Shown: positions 45,571 to 54,668 of the stretch, one piece after another | Layout of the letters: every line of letters starts with the position of its first letter | Numbering within the stretch: the first letter of the stretch is position 1 | Assembly (NCBI GenBank): GCA_036704825.1 | Contig: JAUBSN010000044.1 | Location: 1 to 64,000, forward strand | Direction: 5' to 3' | DNA length: 64,000 nucleotides | Origin: Microcoleus sp036704825 | GTDB taxonomy: Bacteria; Cyanobacteriota; Cyanobacteriia; Cyanobacteriales; Microcoleaceae | Notes under the pieces: generated by a model | Database searches by the model: none | The model's input: only the letters and a program-made list of their open reading frames with translations | What the model was told of the DNA's origin: nothing | Position numbers and translations under genes: made by a program

Positions 45571-45648
45571 ATAATTACTGGAAGCGGGATATCCTACTAG
45601 AGAAAGTTTGCATTCCCCATTGCCTTTTTCCTTCCCATTACCAAGATT

Positions 45649-45915
45649 TTAAAACTGAGCCCGAACCGTAAACGAATAATCCCCACCTGGTTCTAATTGA
45701 TAATCCCATTTTTCGAGAAAGCGGTGCAGCGGTTCCTGAATCAATGCCCTACCCTGAGAAGGTTCAAGTATCAGTGTTTTTTCGGCCGTGAAACGCCACT
45801 GAAACTGCCACTCAAAATTGCCGGCAGTCACTTCACCCTCAATCGTGCCTTTTTGCCAAGATTGACCAGTAACTCGGACATATGCAGTTGTTTCAGGCAA
45901 ACGTCTCGAACTCAC
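45649..45915 (-). CDS. DUF3146 family protein
   Basis: 88 residues of a small cyanobacterial family of unknown function, recognised from AYVRVTGQSW near the N terminus and the GNFEWQFQWRF core. It looks like an all-beta cytosolic domain. The ATG overlaps the pth stop by 4 bp, which indicates translational coupling in a tatA-pth-DUF3146 operon. Confidence 0.8.
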   Translation of the reverse strand: MSSRRLPETTAYVRVTGQSWQKGTIEGEVTAGNFEWQFQWRFTAEKTLILEPSQGRALIQEPLHRFLEKWDYQLEPGGDYSFTVRAQF

Positions 45916-46574
45916 CTTTTTGTTTCCGCGTTTGTTTCTGCAATTGTGCGACTATTGTAAAGGCTCATGGCTTTTTCTACTCCTTGGTGCAGACTCAGTT
46001 CCACAGCCTCTACCACCAGTTTAAGCACTTTCTCTACTAACAGACTTTCCTCTGAGGAAAACTTTCCTAACACGAAGGAAATCGTATCTTTCTCATTTTT
46101 AGCAGCATCGTTTTGAGGTTTGCCGATGCCAATCCGCAAGCGGGGAAATTTGTCTGTACCCAAATGAGAAATTGTCGATTTCATGCCGTTGTGTCCGCCG
46201 GCAGAACCGGCAAGCCGCATTCTCAATTTCCCGATCGGCAAATCCATATCGTCGTATACTATTAATACAGACTCCGCAGGTATTTTGTACCAATCCGCCG
46301 CCGCCCGAATCGCTTGGCCCGACAGATTCATGTAAGTAAGCGGTTTCAGCAAGCGGATTTTCTGTCCCCGCGGCCGGTTTCCCTCGCCAAATATGCCTTG
46401 AAATTTGCGATTTTCCGACAGCGAAATCTGCCACGATTTAGCCAAGGCATCGACAGCATTAAAGCCTATGTTGTGTCGGGTGCGATCGTATTTAGGTTCG
46501 GGATTTCCCAACCCAACAATTAGCTGGGGAATCACTAACTCCGCTGCTGTTTCCGACTTCTGAGTGTTGTTCAT
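45912..46574 (-). CDS. pth: Peptidyl-tRNA hydrolase
   Basis: 220 residues. N-terminal variation is followed by the family core VGLGNPEPKYDRTRHNIGF (catalytic His), RLLKPLTYMNLSG, and YDDMDLPIGKLRMRLAGSAGG with GHNGMKS. It recycles tRNA from prematurely released peptidyl-tRNA. It follows tatA directly and overlaps DUF3146 by 4 bp. Confidence 0.95.
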   Translation of the reverse strand: MNNTQKSETAAELVIPQLIVGLGNPEPKYDRTRHNIGFNAVDALAKSWQISLSENRKFQGIFGEGNRPRGQKIRLLKPLTYMNLSGQAIRAAADWYKIPAESVLIVYDDMDLPIGKLRMRLAGSAGGHNGMKSTISHLGTDKFPRLRIGIGKPQNDAAKNEKDTISFVLGKFSSEESLLVEKVLKLVVEAVELSLHQGVEKAMSLYNSRTIAETNAETKR

Positions 46575-46838
46575 TTAACTGTCTGTGCTATCTTCCTTCT
46601 TAGGAGTAGCCGCCGCGAGTTTTTCAGTTTCCGGTTTGCTGCTAGTTGCTACTGATTCTTCTAGCTGCTTGGCTTCCCGCGTGAACTCCGACTCAAACTC
46701 CCGCGAAGCGTCTTGAAAGCCCCGAATTGCCTTCCCCATACTCCGACCGATTTCAGGTAATTTTTTCGGGCCGAATACCAATAGGGCGATCGTCAAAATA
46801 ACTGCCATTTCCGGCAAACCAATGCCAAAAATATTCAT
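46575..46838 (-). CDS. tatA: Sec-independent (Tat) translocase subunit TatA/E
   Basis: 87 residues: one N-terminal membrane helix (LPEMAVILTIALLVFGPKKLP), the FGPKKLPEIGR hinge and an amphipathic helix, then a charged tail. It forms the pore-like oligomer for folded proteins with twin-arginine signals. First gene of the tatA-pth-DUF3146 operon, with an AGGAGAAAAA ribosome site. Confidence 0.93.
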   Translation of the reverse strand: MNIFGIGLPEMAVILTIALLVFGPKKLPEIGRSMGKAIRGFQDASREFESEFTREAKQLEESVATSSKPETEKLAAATPKKEDSTDS

Positions 46839-46989
46839 GGTTTTTCTCCTGCAATTTCTTTAGTTACTTCTTGTTTATTTATGGCAACAGCAATCGCAAA
46901 GGCTAAGGAAAAACGGGAAAACTTAGCTTTTACCCTTTCTCCTCAACCCTCAGCTTTTACTTTTAGCCTTACTGTTTTGCGATCAATTT

Positions 46990-47193
46990 TTAGCGACCCA
47001 GGCTCGACCAATCCATATCTACATTCTCCAGAATCAGAGAAGAGTTGTAGATTTGCAAAATAATCAACAAGAACACGAAAAACAGTCCAATGAACACGCT
47101 CATCAATAGCGTGGTTCCCCAGCCGGGGGCTACCTTACCGTATTCCGAGTTAAGGGGTTTGAGTATATCTCCTAACCAAGTCCGTTGTGCCAT
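46990..47193 (-). CDS. psbH: Photosystem II protein PsbH
   Basis: 67 residues with the conserved N terminus (TWLGDILKPLNSEYGKVAPG), one membrane span (TTLLMSVFIGLFFVFLLIIL) and a short tail. It is a core subunit on the CP47 side of photosystem II, needed for assembly and repair. It is head-to-head with psbN, the arrangement typical of cyanobacteria. Confidence 0.95.
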   Translation of the reverse strand: MAQRTWLGDILKPLNSEYGKVAPGWGTTLLMSVFIGLFFVFLLIILQIYNSSLILENVDMDWSSLGR

Positions 47194-47405
47194 AAGTCAC
47201 CTGCAATGAATCTCTACAGAGAAGTTTGACATATTTTCACCGCTAATTGCGATCGCAATTTCTCAGAAATACTGCAGGGGGACTCGGAAAACGGGGAGTG
47301 GGGGTTGGCGGACATACCGTACTGCGCCTGAAATCACCAGACTTTCAGACGGATTGTTATTTTTTGTAATATTATAGAGTGGAGCACTCACAATCGATCA
47401 AAAAT

Positions 47406-47537
47406 ATGGAACCCGCAGCAGTTCTAGGCATTTCACTGGGCGTGTGTCTGGTGGCAATCACCGGATTCTCGATCTACACCGCTTTCGGTCCCCCTTCTAA
47501 GGAATTGAGAGATCCTTTTGAAGAACACGAAGACTAA
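47406..47537 (+). CDS. psbN: PsbN protein
   Basis: 43 residues: MEPAAVLGISLGVCLVAITG, membrane span, then FSIYTAFGPPSKELRDPFEE and a short tail. It matches PsbN, a thylakoid protein needed for assembly of photosystem II reaction centres. Divergent from psbH, 212 bp apart, so the two promoters lie in the shared gap. Confidence 0.95.
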   Translation: MEPAAVLGISLGVCLVAITGFSIYTAFGPPSKELRDPFEEHED

Positions 47538-47789
47538 AGAAGAAGGAAGGCACAACACGGATTCGGACACGGATACACGGGTGAATTTAAGTGTGTTTCC
47601 AGAAATCTCCTATTCTCTGTCTCTCTGTCTCTCCCTCTCTCCCTCGTAGATATTCTTCTAGGGGTGGAAAGGGAGTGATGCTGTGGGACGATCGCCTGTC
47701 GCCTTCTGGTCAATGGTATATTTTTCAGAAATACACTAAATCTCTATTCCATTTAAGCTAAAAATTATTAAGTTTCAGGGAAAAGCATC

Positions 47790-48890
47790 ATGGGCAATAC
47801 CTTTGGGCATTTATTTCGGATCTCGACATTTGGGGAATCTCACGGCGGCGGTGTCGGAGTAGTAATTGACGGTTGCCCTCCCCAGGTGTCGATAGACGCA
47901 TCGTTCATTCAAGCCGAACTCGATCGCCGCCGCCCCGGCCAAAGCAAAATTACGACACCTCGCAAAGAAGCAGATACCTGCGAAATTCTGTCGGGAGTGT
48001 TTGAAGGCAAAACTTTGGGAACGCCGATCGCAATTTTAGTCCGCAATCAAGACACTCGCCCCCAAGATTACGGCGAAATGGCGACAACTTACCGCCCTTC
48101 CCACGCCGATGCTACCTACGATGCCAAGTACGGAATTCGTAACTGGCAAGGCGGAGGTCGCAGTTCGGCGAGGGAGACAATAGGTAGAGTAGCAGCAGGC
48201 GCGATCGCTAAAAAAATTCTCTCTCAAGCAGCAGGAGTCGAAATAGTCGGCTACGTCAAACGCATCAAAGACTTAGAATGTGTCGCCGACCCGGACACCG
48301 TTACCTTAGAACAAGTAGAAAGCAACATCGTCCGCTGTCCAGATGCTGAATGCGCCGAAAGAATGATAGAACTGATCGAAAAAGTTCGCGACAGCGGAGA
48401 TTCGATCGGCGGTGTAGTCGAATGCGTTGCCCGCAACGTACCCAAAGGTTTGGGAATGCCAGTATTCGACAAACTCGAAGCCGACTTGGCCAAAGCCATC
48501 ATGTCGTTGCCCGCCAGCAAAGGCTTTGAAATTGGTTCGGGCTTTGCCGGGACTTTGCTCAAGGGCAGCGAACATAATGATGAATACTATACTGATGATA
48601 AGGGTGTAATTCGTACAGTGACGAATCGCTCTGGCGGAATTCAGGGTGGGATTGCTAACGGCGAAAATATCATTTTGCGGGCGGCTTTCAAGCCAACGGC
48701 GACAATTCGCCAGCAGCAGCGTACAGTTACCCGAGAGGGCGAAGAAACCCTGCTGGCTGCCAAAGGACGGCACGACCCTTGCGTTTTGCCAAGAGCTGTG
48801 CCAATGGTCGAAGCAATGGTAGCTTTAGTGTTGTGCGACCATCTGCTGCGCCATCACGGACAATGTGGAACCTTAAAGCCTGAATTTTAA
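47790..48890 (+). CDS. aroC: Chorismate synthase
   Basis: 366 residues. The N-terminal FRISTFGESHGGGVGVVIDG signature, RRPGQS, GGRSSARETIGRVAAGA and the FMN/substrate residues of SGGIQGGIANGE are present. It makes chorismate from 5-enolpyruvylshikimate 3-phosphate, the branch point to aromatic amino acids and quinones. The next gene starts 1 bp after the stop. Confidence 0.96.
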   Translation: MGNTFGHLFRISTFGESHGGGVGVVIDGCPPQVSIDASFIQAELDRRRPGQSKITTPRKEADTCEILSGVFEGKTLGTPIAILVRNQDTRPQDYGEMATTYRPSHADATYDAKYGIRNWQGGGRSSARETIGRVAAGAIAKKILSQAAGVEIVGYVKRIKDLECVADPDTVTLEQVESNIVRCPDAECAERMIELIEKVRDSGDSIGGVVECVARNVPKGLGMPVFDKLEADLAKAIMSLPASKGFEIGSGFAGTLLKGSEHNDEYYTDDKGVIRTVTNRSGGIQGGIANGENIILRAAFKPTATIRQQQRTVTREGEETLLAAKGRHDPCVLPRAVPMVEAMVALVLCDHLLRHHGQCGTLKPEF

Positions 48891-48891
48891 A

Positions 48892-49803
48892 ATGGAAATC
48901 AGCTTGTCCTCTGTAGCGGCAACTCCCGTTGATTGCCCTCAACCCTCCGAATCAATAAAAGGTATAGATGATTTTGTAGTACAGTTCTGGGGCGTGCGGG
49001 GCAGTGTTCCGACACCAGGACAGGAAACTGTTCGCTACGGCGGCAACACTTCTTGTTTGGAAATGCGAGTCGCTGGCAAACGCTTGATTTTTGACGGCGG
49101 AACAGGCTTGCGGATGCTGGGAGACCAGTTGGTCCAAGAAATGCCCGTGCAAGCTTATATGTTTTTTACTCACTATCACTGGGATCACATTCAAGGTTTC
49201 CCGCTGTTCGCCCCAGCTTTCATCCGCGGCAATAGGTTTGATATTTACGGGGCGACTCCGCCGGATGGAGATTGCATGAAAAGGCACTTCGTAGAACGGG
49301 TGCTGCACTCGAATTCGCCGGTACCGCTGATGGGTTTGCAGGCAGATTTGAATTTTTACGAACTCAATCACAACCAGACGATGATGCTGGACGATATTGA
49401 GATTAGGACGGGTTCTCTGAATCACCCGAATACTGCTATGGGATATCGGGTGACTTGGCAGGGACGATCTGTTGTTTATTGTTCGGATACAGAGCATTTT
49501 CCCGATCGCCTAGATGAAAATGTTTACAATTTAGCCCTCGACGCTGATGTGCTGATTTACGACGCGATGTACACAGACGAGGAATATCACAACCCCAAGT
49601 CTCCGAAGGTGGGTTGGGGACACTCGACTTGGCAGGAAGCGGTGAGAATGGCTAAGGAGGCGCGGGTGAAACGAGTGGTGATTTTTCACCACGATCCGGC
49701 TCACACTGACGATTTTCTCGATCGCATCGCCGAAGACGTGCAAATCGCTTTTCCGAAGGCTGTCATGGCCCGCGAGGGTCTGATTTTGCCGATCGGCTTC
49801 TGA
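48892..49803 (+). CDS. Metallo-beta-lactamase fold hydrolase
   Basis: 303 residues. The zinc motif THYHWDHIQGFP (HxHxDH) is present, with downstream ligands in LNHPNTAMGYR, YCSDTEHF and FHHDPAHTDD. The N-terminal FWGVRGSVPTPG is typical of the phosphodiesterase-like group related to cyclic-nucleotide or tRNA-processing enzymes; the true substrate is unknown. The start is 1 bp after aroC, so the two are probably cotranscribed. Confidence 0.88.
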   Translation: MEISLSSVAATPVDCPQPSESIKGIDDFVVQFWGVRGSVPTPGQETVRYGGNTSCLEMRVAGKRLIFDGGTGLRMLGDQLVQEMPVQAYMFFTHYHWDHIQGFPLFAPAFIRGNRFDIYGATPPDGDCMKRHFVERVLHSNSPVPLMGLQADLNFYELNHNQTMMLDDIEIRTGSLNHPNTAMGYRVTWQGRSVVYCSDTEHFPDRLDENVYNLALDADVLIYDAMYTDEEYHNPKSPKVGWGHSTWQEAVRMAKEARVKRVVIFHHDPAHTDDFLDRIAEDVQIAFPKAVMAREGLILPIGF

Positions 49804-50365
49804 ACATTCGCCCTTGTGAGCTCGATCGAACCATCAACCGATCCAACCATAATTGTTCTGTGAATATGTGGATCTGGTTTCGCGCCCAGCTCCACAATTT
49901 TTTTTAAGACGCAGCAAACTCTTAACTGCATGGTATAATTCTTGCTTGTTAAGTTTTTAGGCAGAGTATTTAAGGTTTTTTTTATTCTTCAACCGCGTCC
50001 GCCAGACGCCAAGACGTAAGATAATTGGAGAATTGCCAAGGGTGAAAAGGAGACTGTTTTGAATGTTAACAAACACGGGGAGGCGAGGCGATCGCACGCC
50101 TGAGTGCTAGTGGAAATGCCAGTAGACTTCCAGAAGCCTTGTTACAGATTAATTATTAAGGACAAAAACTGAAGTTATAGCTCGGATCAAATAAAAGCGC
50201 GATCGTTTTTTCGGATCGGGAATATTGACAACTGTCAAAAGCTAAGAGCTTTTAGGTACAAACTGAGAAAATTTTCAGGAGTCAATTTGACTGACCAGAA
50301 AAAAAAGATCGCTCTTGGGTTTGGCAGTAGCTGCGGCAAGCGAATGTTATGACTTGACTATCAAA
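49804..50365. other. Long leader before the Wzz-like gene
   Basis: No gene. A possible -10 (TATAAT) is at about 49933, so the following gene may carry a leader of up to about 400 nt. The part near 50080 (GGCGAGGCGATCGCACGCCT) can form a hairpin. I cannot assign a riboswitch class. Confidence 0.35.
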
Positions 50366-51361
50366 ATGGGAAATTTACGTTTTAGATCTTCAGCACATCA
50401 ATACAGATGGATTGCCCTAGGCAGTTTTGCTGTAATTATGGGTATTTCAGCCGCCCTGGCCTACCGCCTCGCCCCGCCTCCCGGATTCATGGCTCAAGGC
50501 ACTCTCACCTCTAATAATCCGCCAGTCAAATTTTCGAGTACGGGTACGACAATTCTCAAGCAGGGAGAGCAACTCACCCCGGAGGTTCTGCTGGCAGATA
50601 ATGTTGTCAAAGCAGTGGCCGATGCAGTTAAGCTGTCGCCCCAGCAAGTTCGACAAAATGCTAGTGTCAAGATTTCTAAGCCGGAACAACCGCTAGAGAT
50701 TGCTGTTGGGTATCGCTCGCTCGATCGGGACCAAGCAATTCAAACGGCAGATATGTTGATGAAGGGCATGGTTGAAAAAAGCCGCCTGATTAACAGATAT
50801 CGGTGGCAATCAGTCAATCAGTCGCTCAACCAACGCTTGGCACAAGTCACTCAAGACCTCAAACAAGCTCAGCAAAAACTAGACCAATACGAAAGAGAGC
50901 GCGCTCGCCTGTTGCAGCAAATGAAGCTTCAGCAAGACGTTTATAACAAAACTCAGCTTGCAATGGCGGATACGCAAGCGTCGGAAAAAGAAATGGTCAG
51001 CAGTTTGGCCGCCGCTACAGTGCCGCAAATTGTGGCGACGCCCACGAGCGATCCGACTGTGCCTCTGATTTTGGGAATTGGCTTGCTGTTGGCGATTTTG
51101 GTCAGCCGGGGTTTGATTCCTTCGGTGGCCGATTGGAGGTACAAAGCAGCTTTTCAGCGAGAAGAGAGCGAAAGACTCCAAAGTGCTTTGTACCGACTGA
51201 TCAAAGAAGGCCGCGGCGAAATCACTCTGGTGCGGTTTGCGATGGAAACCCGGCTGCCGCCGGATGTGGCTCAGCGTTTTTTGAACCAACAAGCTGAAGT
51301 CTTTAATGCCAATTGCGAAATTAAAGACGACGGCAGCATCTTGTATCACTTCCACATTTAA
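50366..51361 (+). CDS. Two-span coiled-coil membrane protein (Wzz-like)
   Basis: 331 residues. Membrane span near 17-37 (WIALGSFAVIMGISAALAY), a large outer segment with a long coiled coil (about 150-210, QRLAQVTQDLKQAQQKLDQY), a second span near 233-252 (VPLILGIGLLLAILVS) and a cytosolic tail of about 75 residues. This is the layout of polysaccharide co-polymerases, but no polysaccharide genes adjoin. The C-terminal tail (FAMETRLPPDVAQRFLNQQA) looks like a small folded domain. ATG at 50366 preferred over TTG at 50315. Confidence 0.65.
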   Translation: MGNLRFRSSAHQYRWIALGSFAVIMGISAALAYRLAPPPGFMAQGTLTSNNPPVKFSSTGTTILKQGEQLTPEVLLADNVVKAVADAVKLSPQQVRQNASVKISKPEQPLEIAVGYRSLDRDQAIQTADMLMKGMVEKSRLINRYRWQSVNQSLNQRLAQVTQDLKQAQQKLDQYERERARLLQQMKLQQDVYNKTQLAMADTQASEKEMVSSLAAATVPQIVATPTSDPTVPLILGIGLLLAILVSRGLIPSVADWRYKAAFQREESERLQSALYRLIKEGRGEITLVRFAMETRLPPDVAQRFLNQQAEVFNANCEIKDDGSILYHFHI

Positions 51362-51396
51362 AGGGCTGCGGGCGATCGCACTCCACAGAAGACTTT

Positions 51397-51441
51397 AGCC
51401 GATCGGACTCTCACTGCTCGATCGGCTTGTTTTTTTTGTTA
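51397..51441 (+). terminator. Intrinsic terminator of the Wzz-like gene
   Basis: AGCCGATCG, an 11-nt loop, CGATCGGCT, then TG and a run of eight T: a 9-bp perfect stem, 35 bp past the stop. Confidence 0.88.
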
Positions 51442-52007
51442 ATAAAACTTATATCAGGTTCGGTCGATCGACTATCGTCCTCTAGGTAGGCGCGAGTTTA
51501 CGGGATCTATAACTTGTACTGCTACTACAGATTTTGGTAAACCCGCCGACGCGAGCTGGCGTGACGGTGATTTTACCCGACATGATATTACGCTCAACCC
51601 GGTTTCTTAGCTTGTAGGATGCCCCGGAGCTAAAAATTGCTCGATCGACAGAGGTGTTGACTAACTTAGGGCGCGCGAAGATTGTGCCAGTTCGTCCCAG
51701 GCTGACTAAAAAATATTTTTTTTGTTCCGCTTGCTTTTTGCTTAAATATATGTATAATTTAAAAAATAAGTAAATGTACGGTTGCTTTTTATCGAATTTA
51801 CTGAATTAGGGGGTAGTTTATCCTTAAATGTTTCTTAAGGTCTAAATCAACTCAGTAGAAATGCGGTACTATAAATCAATAAGCGATTCAAGGAAGTTAT
51901 GTAGTTTCACATCAGAAACTGGATCGGGCAACAGCCTGGAATCAAACTCCCCGACTGAAAGCGTACATTTTCCTATTGAACTTTTGTAATCACCTAGAGG
52001 CTAAATC
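51442..52007. other. Intergenic region before a small membrane peptide
   Basis: No gene in 51442-51720. A clear promoter sits at 51731-51758, followed by a leader of about 240 nt. Confidence 0.5.
51731..51758 (+). promoter_or_regulatory. Sigma70-type promoter
   Basis: TTGCTT (51731-51736), 16-bp spacer, TATAAT (51753-51758), in an AT-rich stretch. It points toward the small membrane peptide gene at 52008. Confidence 0.6.
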
Positions 52008-52091
52008 ATGATTTTTGGAATAATTGGTTCTTCTTTCGTAGCTTACTTTTTGCTAATGTCGATCGCTAATTACGGCGACACTGGAATGTAG
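52008..52091 (+). CDS. Putative 27-residue membrane peptide
   Basis: MIFGIIGSSFVAYFLLMSIA plus NYGDTGM: one hydrophobic span and a short polar tail, the layout of small photosystem or cytochrome subunits, but not one I recognise. Support: consensus promoter about 250 bp upstream, AGAGG 8 bases before the ATG, and an 8-bp hairpin right after the stop. Confidence 0.45.
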   Translation: MIFGIIGSSFVAYFLLMSIANYGDTGM

Positions 52092-52094
52092 ATT

Positions 52095-52120
52095 TGTCTC
52101 GGCACTTATGCACCGAGACA
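52095..52120 (+). terminator. Hairpin after the small membrane peptide gene
   Basis: TGTCTCGG, 10-nt loop, CCGAGACA: a perfect 8-bp stem 4 bp past the stop. No T-run follows, so it may protect the transcript end rather than terminate. Confidence 0.5.
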
Positions 52121-52219
52121 TAAGGCAGCAGGCAAAAAAAGCTGTTTGACAACTTCTTGACAACTGCGGTGATTAAGTCTCAGCTTCGGTCATGTCAGTA
52201 GTCTCAGCTAGGACAAAAA

Positions 52220-52819
52220 ATGGATGAAGGAGTCGTTAAGTACCGCTGTGACTGGGAAAAGGCAAGCCCTGTAGCTGCCCGGAACATAGCAGATTTAATG
52301 CGCTGGCGCGATCGGCTCCACGCTTGGGGATTAATAGGCGTCTACGAAAATGGCATAGGGTTTGGCAACGTCAGCGTCAGACTCGGCAATTCTTGCCAAT
52401 TCGTGATTTCGGGAACCCAGACTGCACACTTGAGAACTCTGGGGCCAGAATCATACTGTACTGTTACCGAATTTAACTTAGAACAAAATTTCCTCGGCTG
52501 CCGGGGCCCCGTACAAGCTTCGTCGGAGTCCCTGACTCACGGGGCCCTGTACTTTCATAGAGATGATGTGGGCGCGATAATTCACGTCCATAATCCTCAG
52601 CTATGGCAGCAACTGCTGTTTAAGATTCCTACTACTAGAAAAGACATACCTTACGGCACTCCTCAGATGGCCTTAGAAATGTTTAGACTTTTTGAGGAGG
52701 AGAACTTGGCAGAGCGTAAAATTCTGGCGATGGCCGGTCACGAGGACGGCATTATCTGTTTTGGCAGCACCGTGGACGAAGCGGGCAAAGTCCTTTCGGC
52801 TGCGATTGGTTACACGTGA
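52220..52819 (+). CDS. Class II aldolase/adducin family protein
   Basis: 199 residues. Zinc-site pattern of fuculose-phosphate aldolases: AIIHVHNPQ (HxH) and a later His in MAGHEDGII; the acid/base Glu is likely in ASSESLTHG. Subfamily members act on sugar phosphates or in methionine salvage; the substrate cannot be set. Isolated gene. Confidence 0.85.
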   Translation: MDEGVVKYRCDWEKASPVAARNIADLMRWRDRLHAWGLIGVYENGIGFGNVSVRLGNSCQFVISGTQTAHLRTLGPESYCTVTEFNLEQNFLGCRGPVQASSESLTHGALYFHRDDVGAIIHVHNPQLWQQLLFKIPTTRKDIPYGTPQMALEMFRLFEEENLAERKILAMAGHEDGIICFGSTVDEAGKVLSAAIGYT

Positions 52820-53081
52820 TCTCTTGCACTATTCTCAGAAAAAGCTAAGAAACCTGGTTTATTGACAAAAAACCTAGGATTTTATCTGTGTCTATGGCAA
52901 AAAACTAAGGTGATGACGTGGATGCCTGATTTGAGTTAGACTGAGCTTTACCCTTGACATCGGGCCGCTGGCTGGATTTAGCCTAATGGGTTCAAAACTT
53001 TTGAAGAGCCTCTTGCCTCTGCGGTAAGGGAAAGATATTTTTAAAGAGAAACACACTATATAACAAAAGCTGAGAGTCATT

Positions 53082-53636
53082 GTGAATCAAACTAAACTTG
53101 TAAGCTCCAAAGAATTGCAATCAGAGGTATCTCGTCTCACCGAAGAGCTGCAAATGCGCGACCAATTGGTGCAGCAGTTGTCTCAAGAACTTTTCAGGCT
53201 GGTGAAGGGCAATTCGAGTTTTGTGCCGGCGCCGGAAGTTTCCGATCGCCACCAAGCTCAAATGCAGGCAATGCGGGAACAACTCCAAGCTGTTGAAGAA
53301 CAGGTGGGTTTTTATCAAGAACAAATTGCAGAGCGGGATGCTGAGGTTTACCAACTGCGCCAGTCAGTGCAGGAATTGACGGATCGCTCTCGGATGCTGG
53401 AACAGGTGGTTCAGGAATTGCCTGGGGTTTACCGCCAGAAGTTTGCTGAGCGGATCGAGCCAATTAAGGAAAAGTTGGAGCAACTGCAAAAGGAAAACCG
53501 CCAACTGCACACTGAGTTGCAAAGCGTAACTTACCGTCTCGCTGTACGGAGCCGTAAGGCTAAGGGTTTGGATCTGCCGAGCGTCGATGAAACGGACGAT
53601 CGGGGAATTCAAATGCCGAGCTTTGGCAATGTCTAA
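53082..53636 (+). CDS. Coiled-coil protein of unknown function
   Basis: 184 residues, GTG start. Almost entirely heptad-rich (ELQSEVSRLTEELQMRDQL, then LVQQLSQELFRL and QLRQSVQELTDRSRMLEQVV), so it should be an elongated dimer or scaffold. It overlaps the start of the next gene (53629), which indicates translational coupling. No known family recognised. Confidence 0.75.
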   Translation: MNQTKLVSSKELQSEVSRLTEELQMRDQLVQQLSQELFRLVKGNSSFVPAPEVSDRHQAQMQAMREQLQAVEEQVGFYQEQIAERDAEVYQLRQSVQELTDRSRMLEQVVQELPGVYRQKFAERIEPIKEKLEQLQKENRQLHTELQSVTYRLAVRSRKAKGLDLPSVDETDDRGIQMPSFGNV

Positions 53637-54279
53637 GGTTTTGATTGTGGCTGATGCCCGCAAAGGCCCGGCGGAATCTCTGTTGCTGACGATCGCTCAA
53701 TCTCATCCTTTAACGGAAGTTAATATCTGTGGGGTTTCTGAACTCAATTCTGGCGCGATCGCTCCGGGTGGGGAGATATTTTGTCCTTTGACGCTGGATG
53801 TGCCAGAAAATTTGGTTTTTCCGGGTCGGGATGTGTATCGATTTTGCCGCAATGTTTCGGCGGCGCGCGATCGAGTGTCCCAGGAGTTGCAAGTACCCGT
53901 CGGCGATGGCAATTTTTGGCTGCCTGTGGTGTTGACTGCAAAGGGCCCACTGTATGCTGAGGCGATCGGTGCGGAAGCTGACAAGCAGTCTGGCGAGTTG
54001 ACTTACTCTCAACCGGTGCATTTGTCGGATGTTTGGCGGCAGCAGTTGTACGAGTTGGCTTACGGCTTGCTGGATCTTTTAAGTGCGCCCCCGGCGACTT
54101 ATTTGATGCAGTTCGGGTTTGTAGGGGAAAGGATTTGTTTCGATCGACTTTGGCCTTTTCCGGCTGTACCTGCGATCGCTTCTGTCGGCGTTCAAGTGCC
54201 TGATTTATTTGTTTGTCATTGGTATTGCTTGACAAACAAACCTATTTATGATGTAGAAATTAGCTCTGCAGTTGCTTGA
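53629..54279 (+). CDS. Hypothetical protein coupled to the coiled-coil gene
   Basis: 216 residues from the ATG at 53629 (MSKVLIVADARKGPAESLLL), overlapping the end of the preceding coiled-coil gene by 8 bp in another frame. No signal peptide. The second half contains WRQQLYELAYGLLDLL and VGERICFDRLWPFPAVPAIA, which look like a folded cytosolic domain. No family recognised. The overlap suggests a complex of the two products. Confidence 0.7.
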   Translation: MSKVLIVADARKGPAESLLLTIAQSHPLTEVNICGVSELNSGAIAPGGEIFCPLTLDVPENLVFPGRDVYRFCRNVSAARDRVSQELQVPVGDGNFWLPVVLTAKGPLYAEAIGAEADKQSGELTYSQPVHLSDVWRQQLYELAYGLLDLLSAPPATYLMQFGFVGERICFDRLWPFPAVPAIASVGVQVPDLFVCHWYCLTNKPIYDVEISSAVA

Positions 54280-54323
54280 AGTCCCTGGGAAACTTGAGAT
54301 TTAAACTCGGGATCTGATTTTAA

Positions 54324-54668
54324 TCAAGCAACTAAAGCCGGAGTTTCAGTGGAGATAACTTGCTCGAAACTGTCGAAGATTTCAAAGAGTTGGTCGAGTT
54401 GAGTAATTTCAAAAATTAGCTTGACTGTGGCTGAGAGGTTGCAGATGACGAGGCGGCATCCCCGGTGGCGGGCGGCGTTGAGTCCGCCGACTAAGGCGCA
54501 GATCCCGGAACTGTCGATGAAATCTACGGCGGCCATGTCTATTACCCAGAGTTTGTGGCGATCGGGCACAATCTCGGCTAGCTGTTGCTGGAGGAGGCTG
54601 CCAGCTTGGGAGTCGAGGCAGTTGTGAGGTTGGAGGACGATGGGTGGGTTGAGGTTGGGAAATTCCAT
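54324..54668 (-). CDS. STAS domain protein (anti-sigma-factor antagonist type)
   Basis: 114 residues, a single STAS domain. The phosphoacceptor Ser is in DFIDSSGICALVGGL, as in SpoIIAA-like partner-switching proteins. The kinase or phosphatase partner is not adjacent. It converges on the preceding plus-strand gene, with a 44-bp gap. Confidence 0.9.
   Translation of the reverse strand: MEFPNLNPPIVLQPHNCLDSQAGSLLQQQLAEIVPDRHKLWVIDMAAVDFIDSSGICALVGGLNAARHRGCRLVICNLSATVKLIFEITQLDQLFEIFDSFEQVISTETPALVA

Noticed and set aside
50060..50130. Riboswitch in the Wzz-like leader
   Set aside because: A hairpin can be drawn but no class-specific conserved core is visible.
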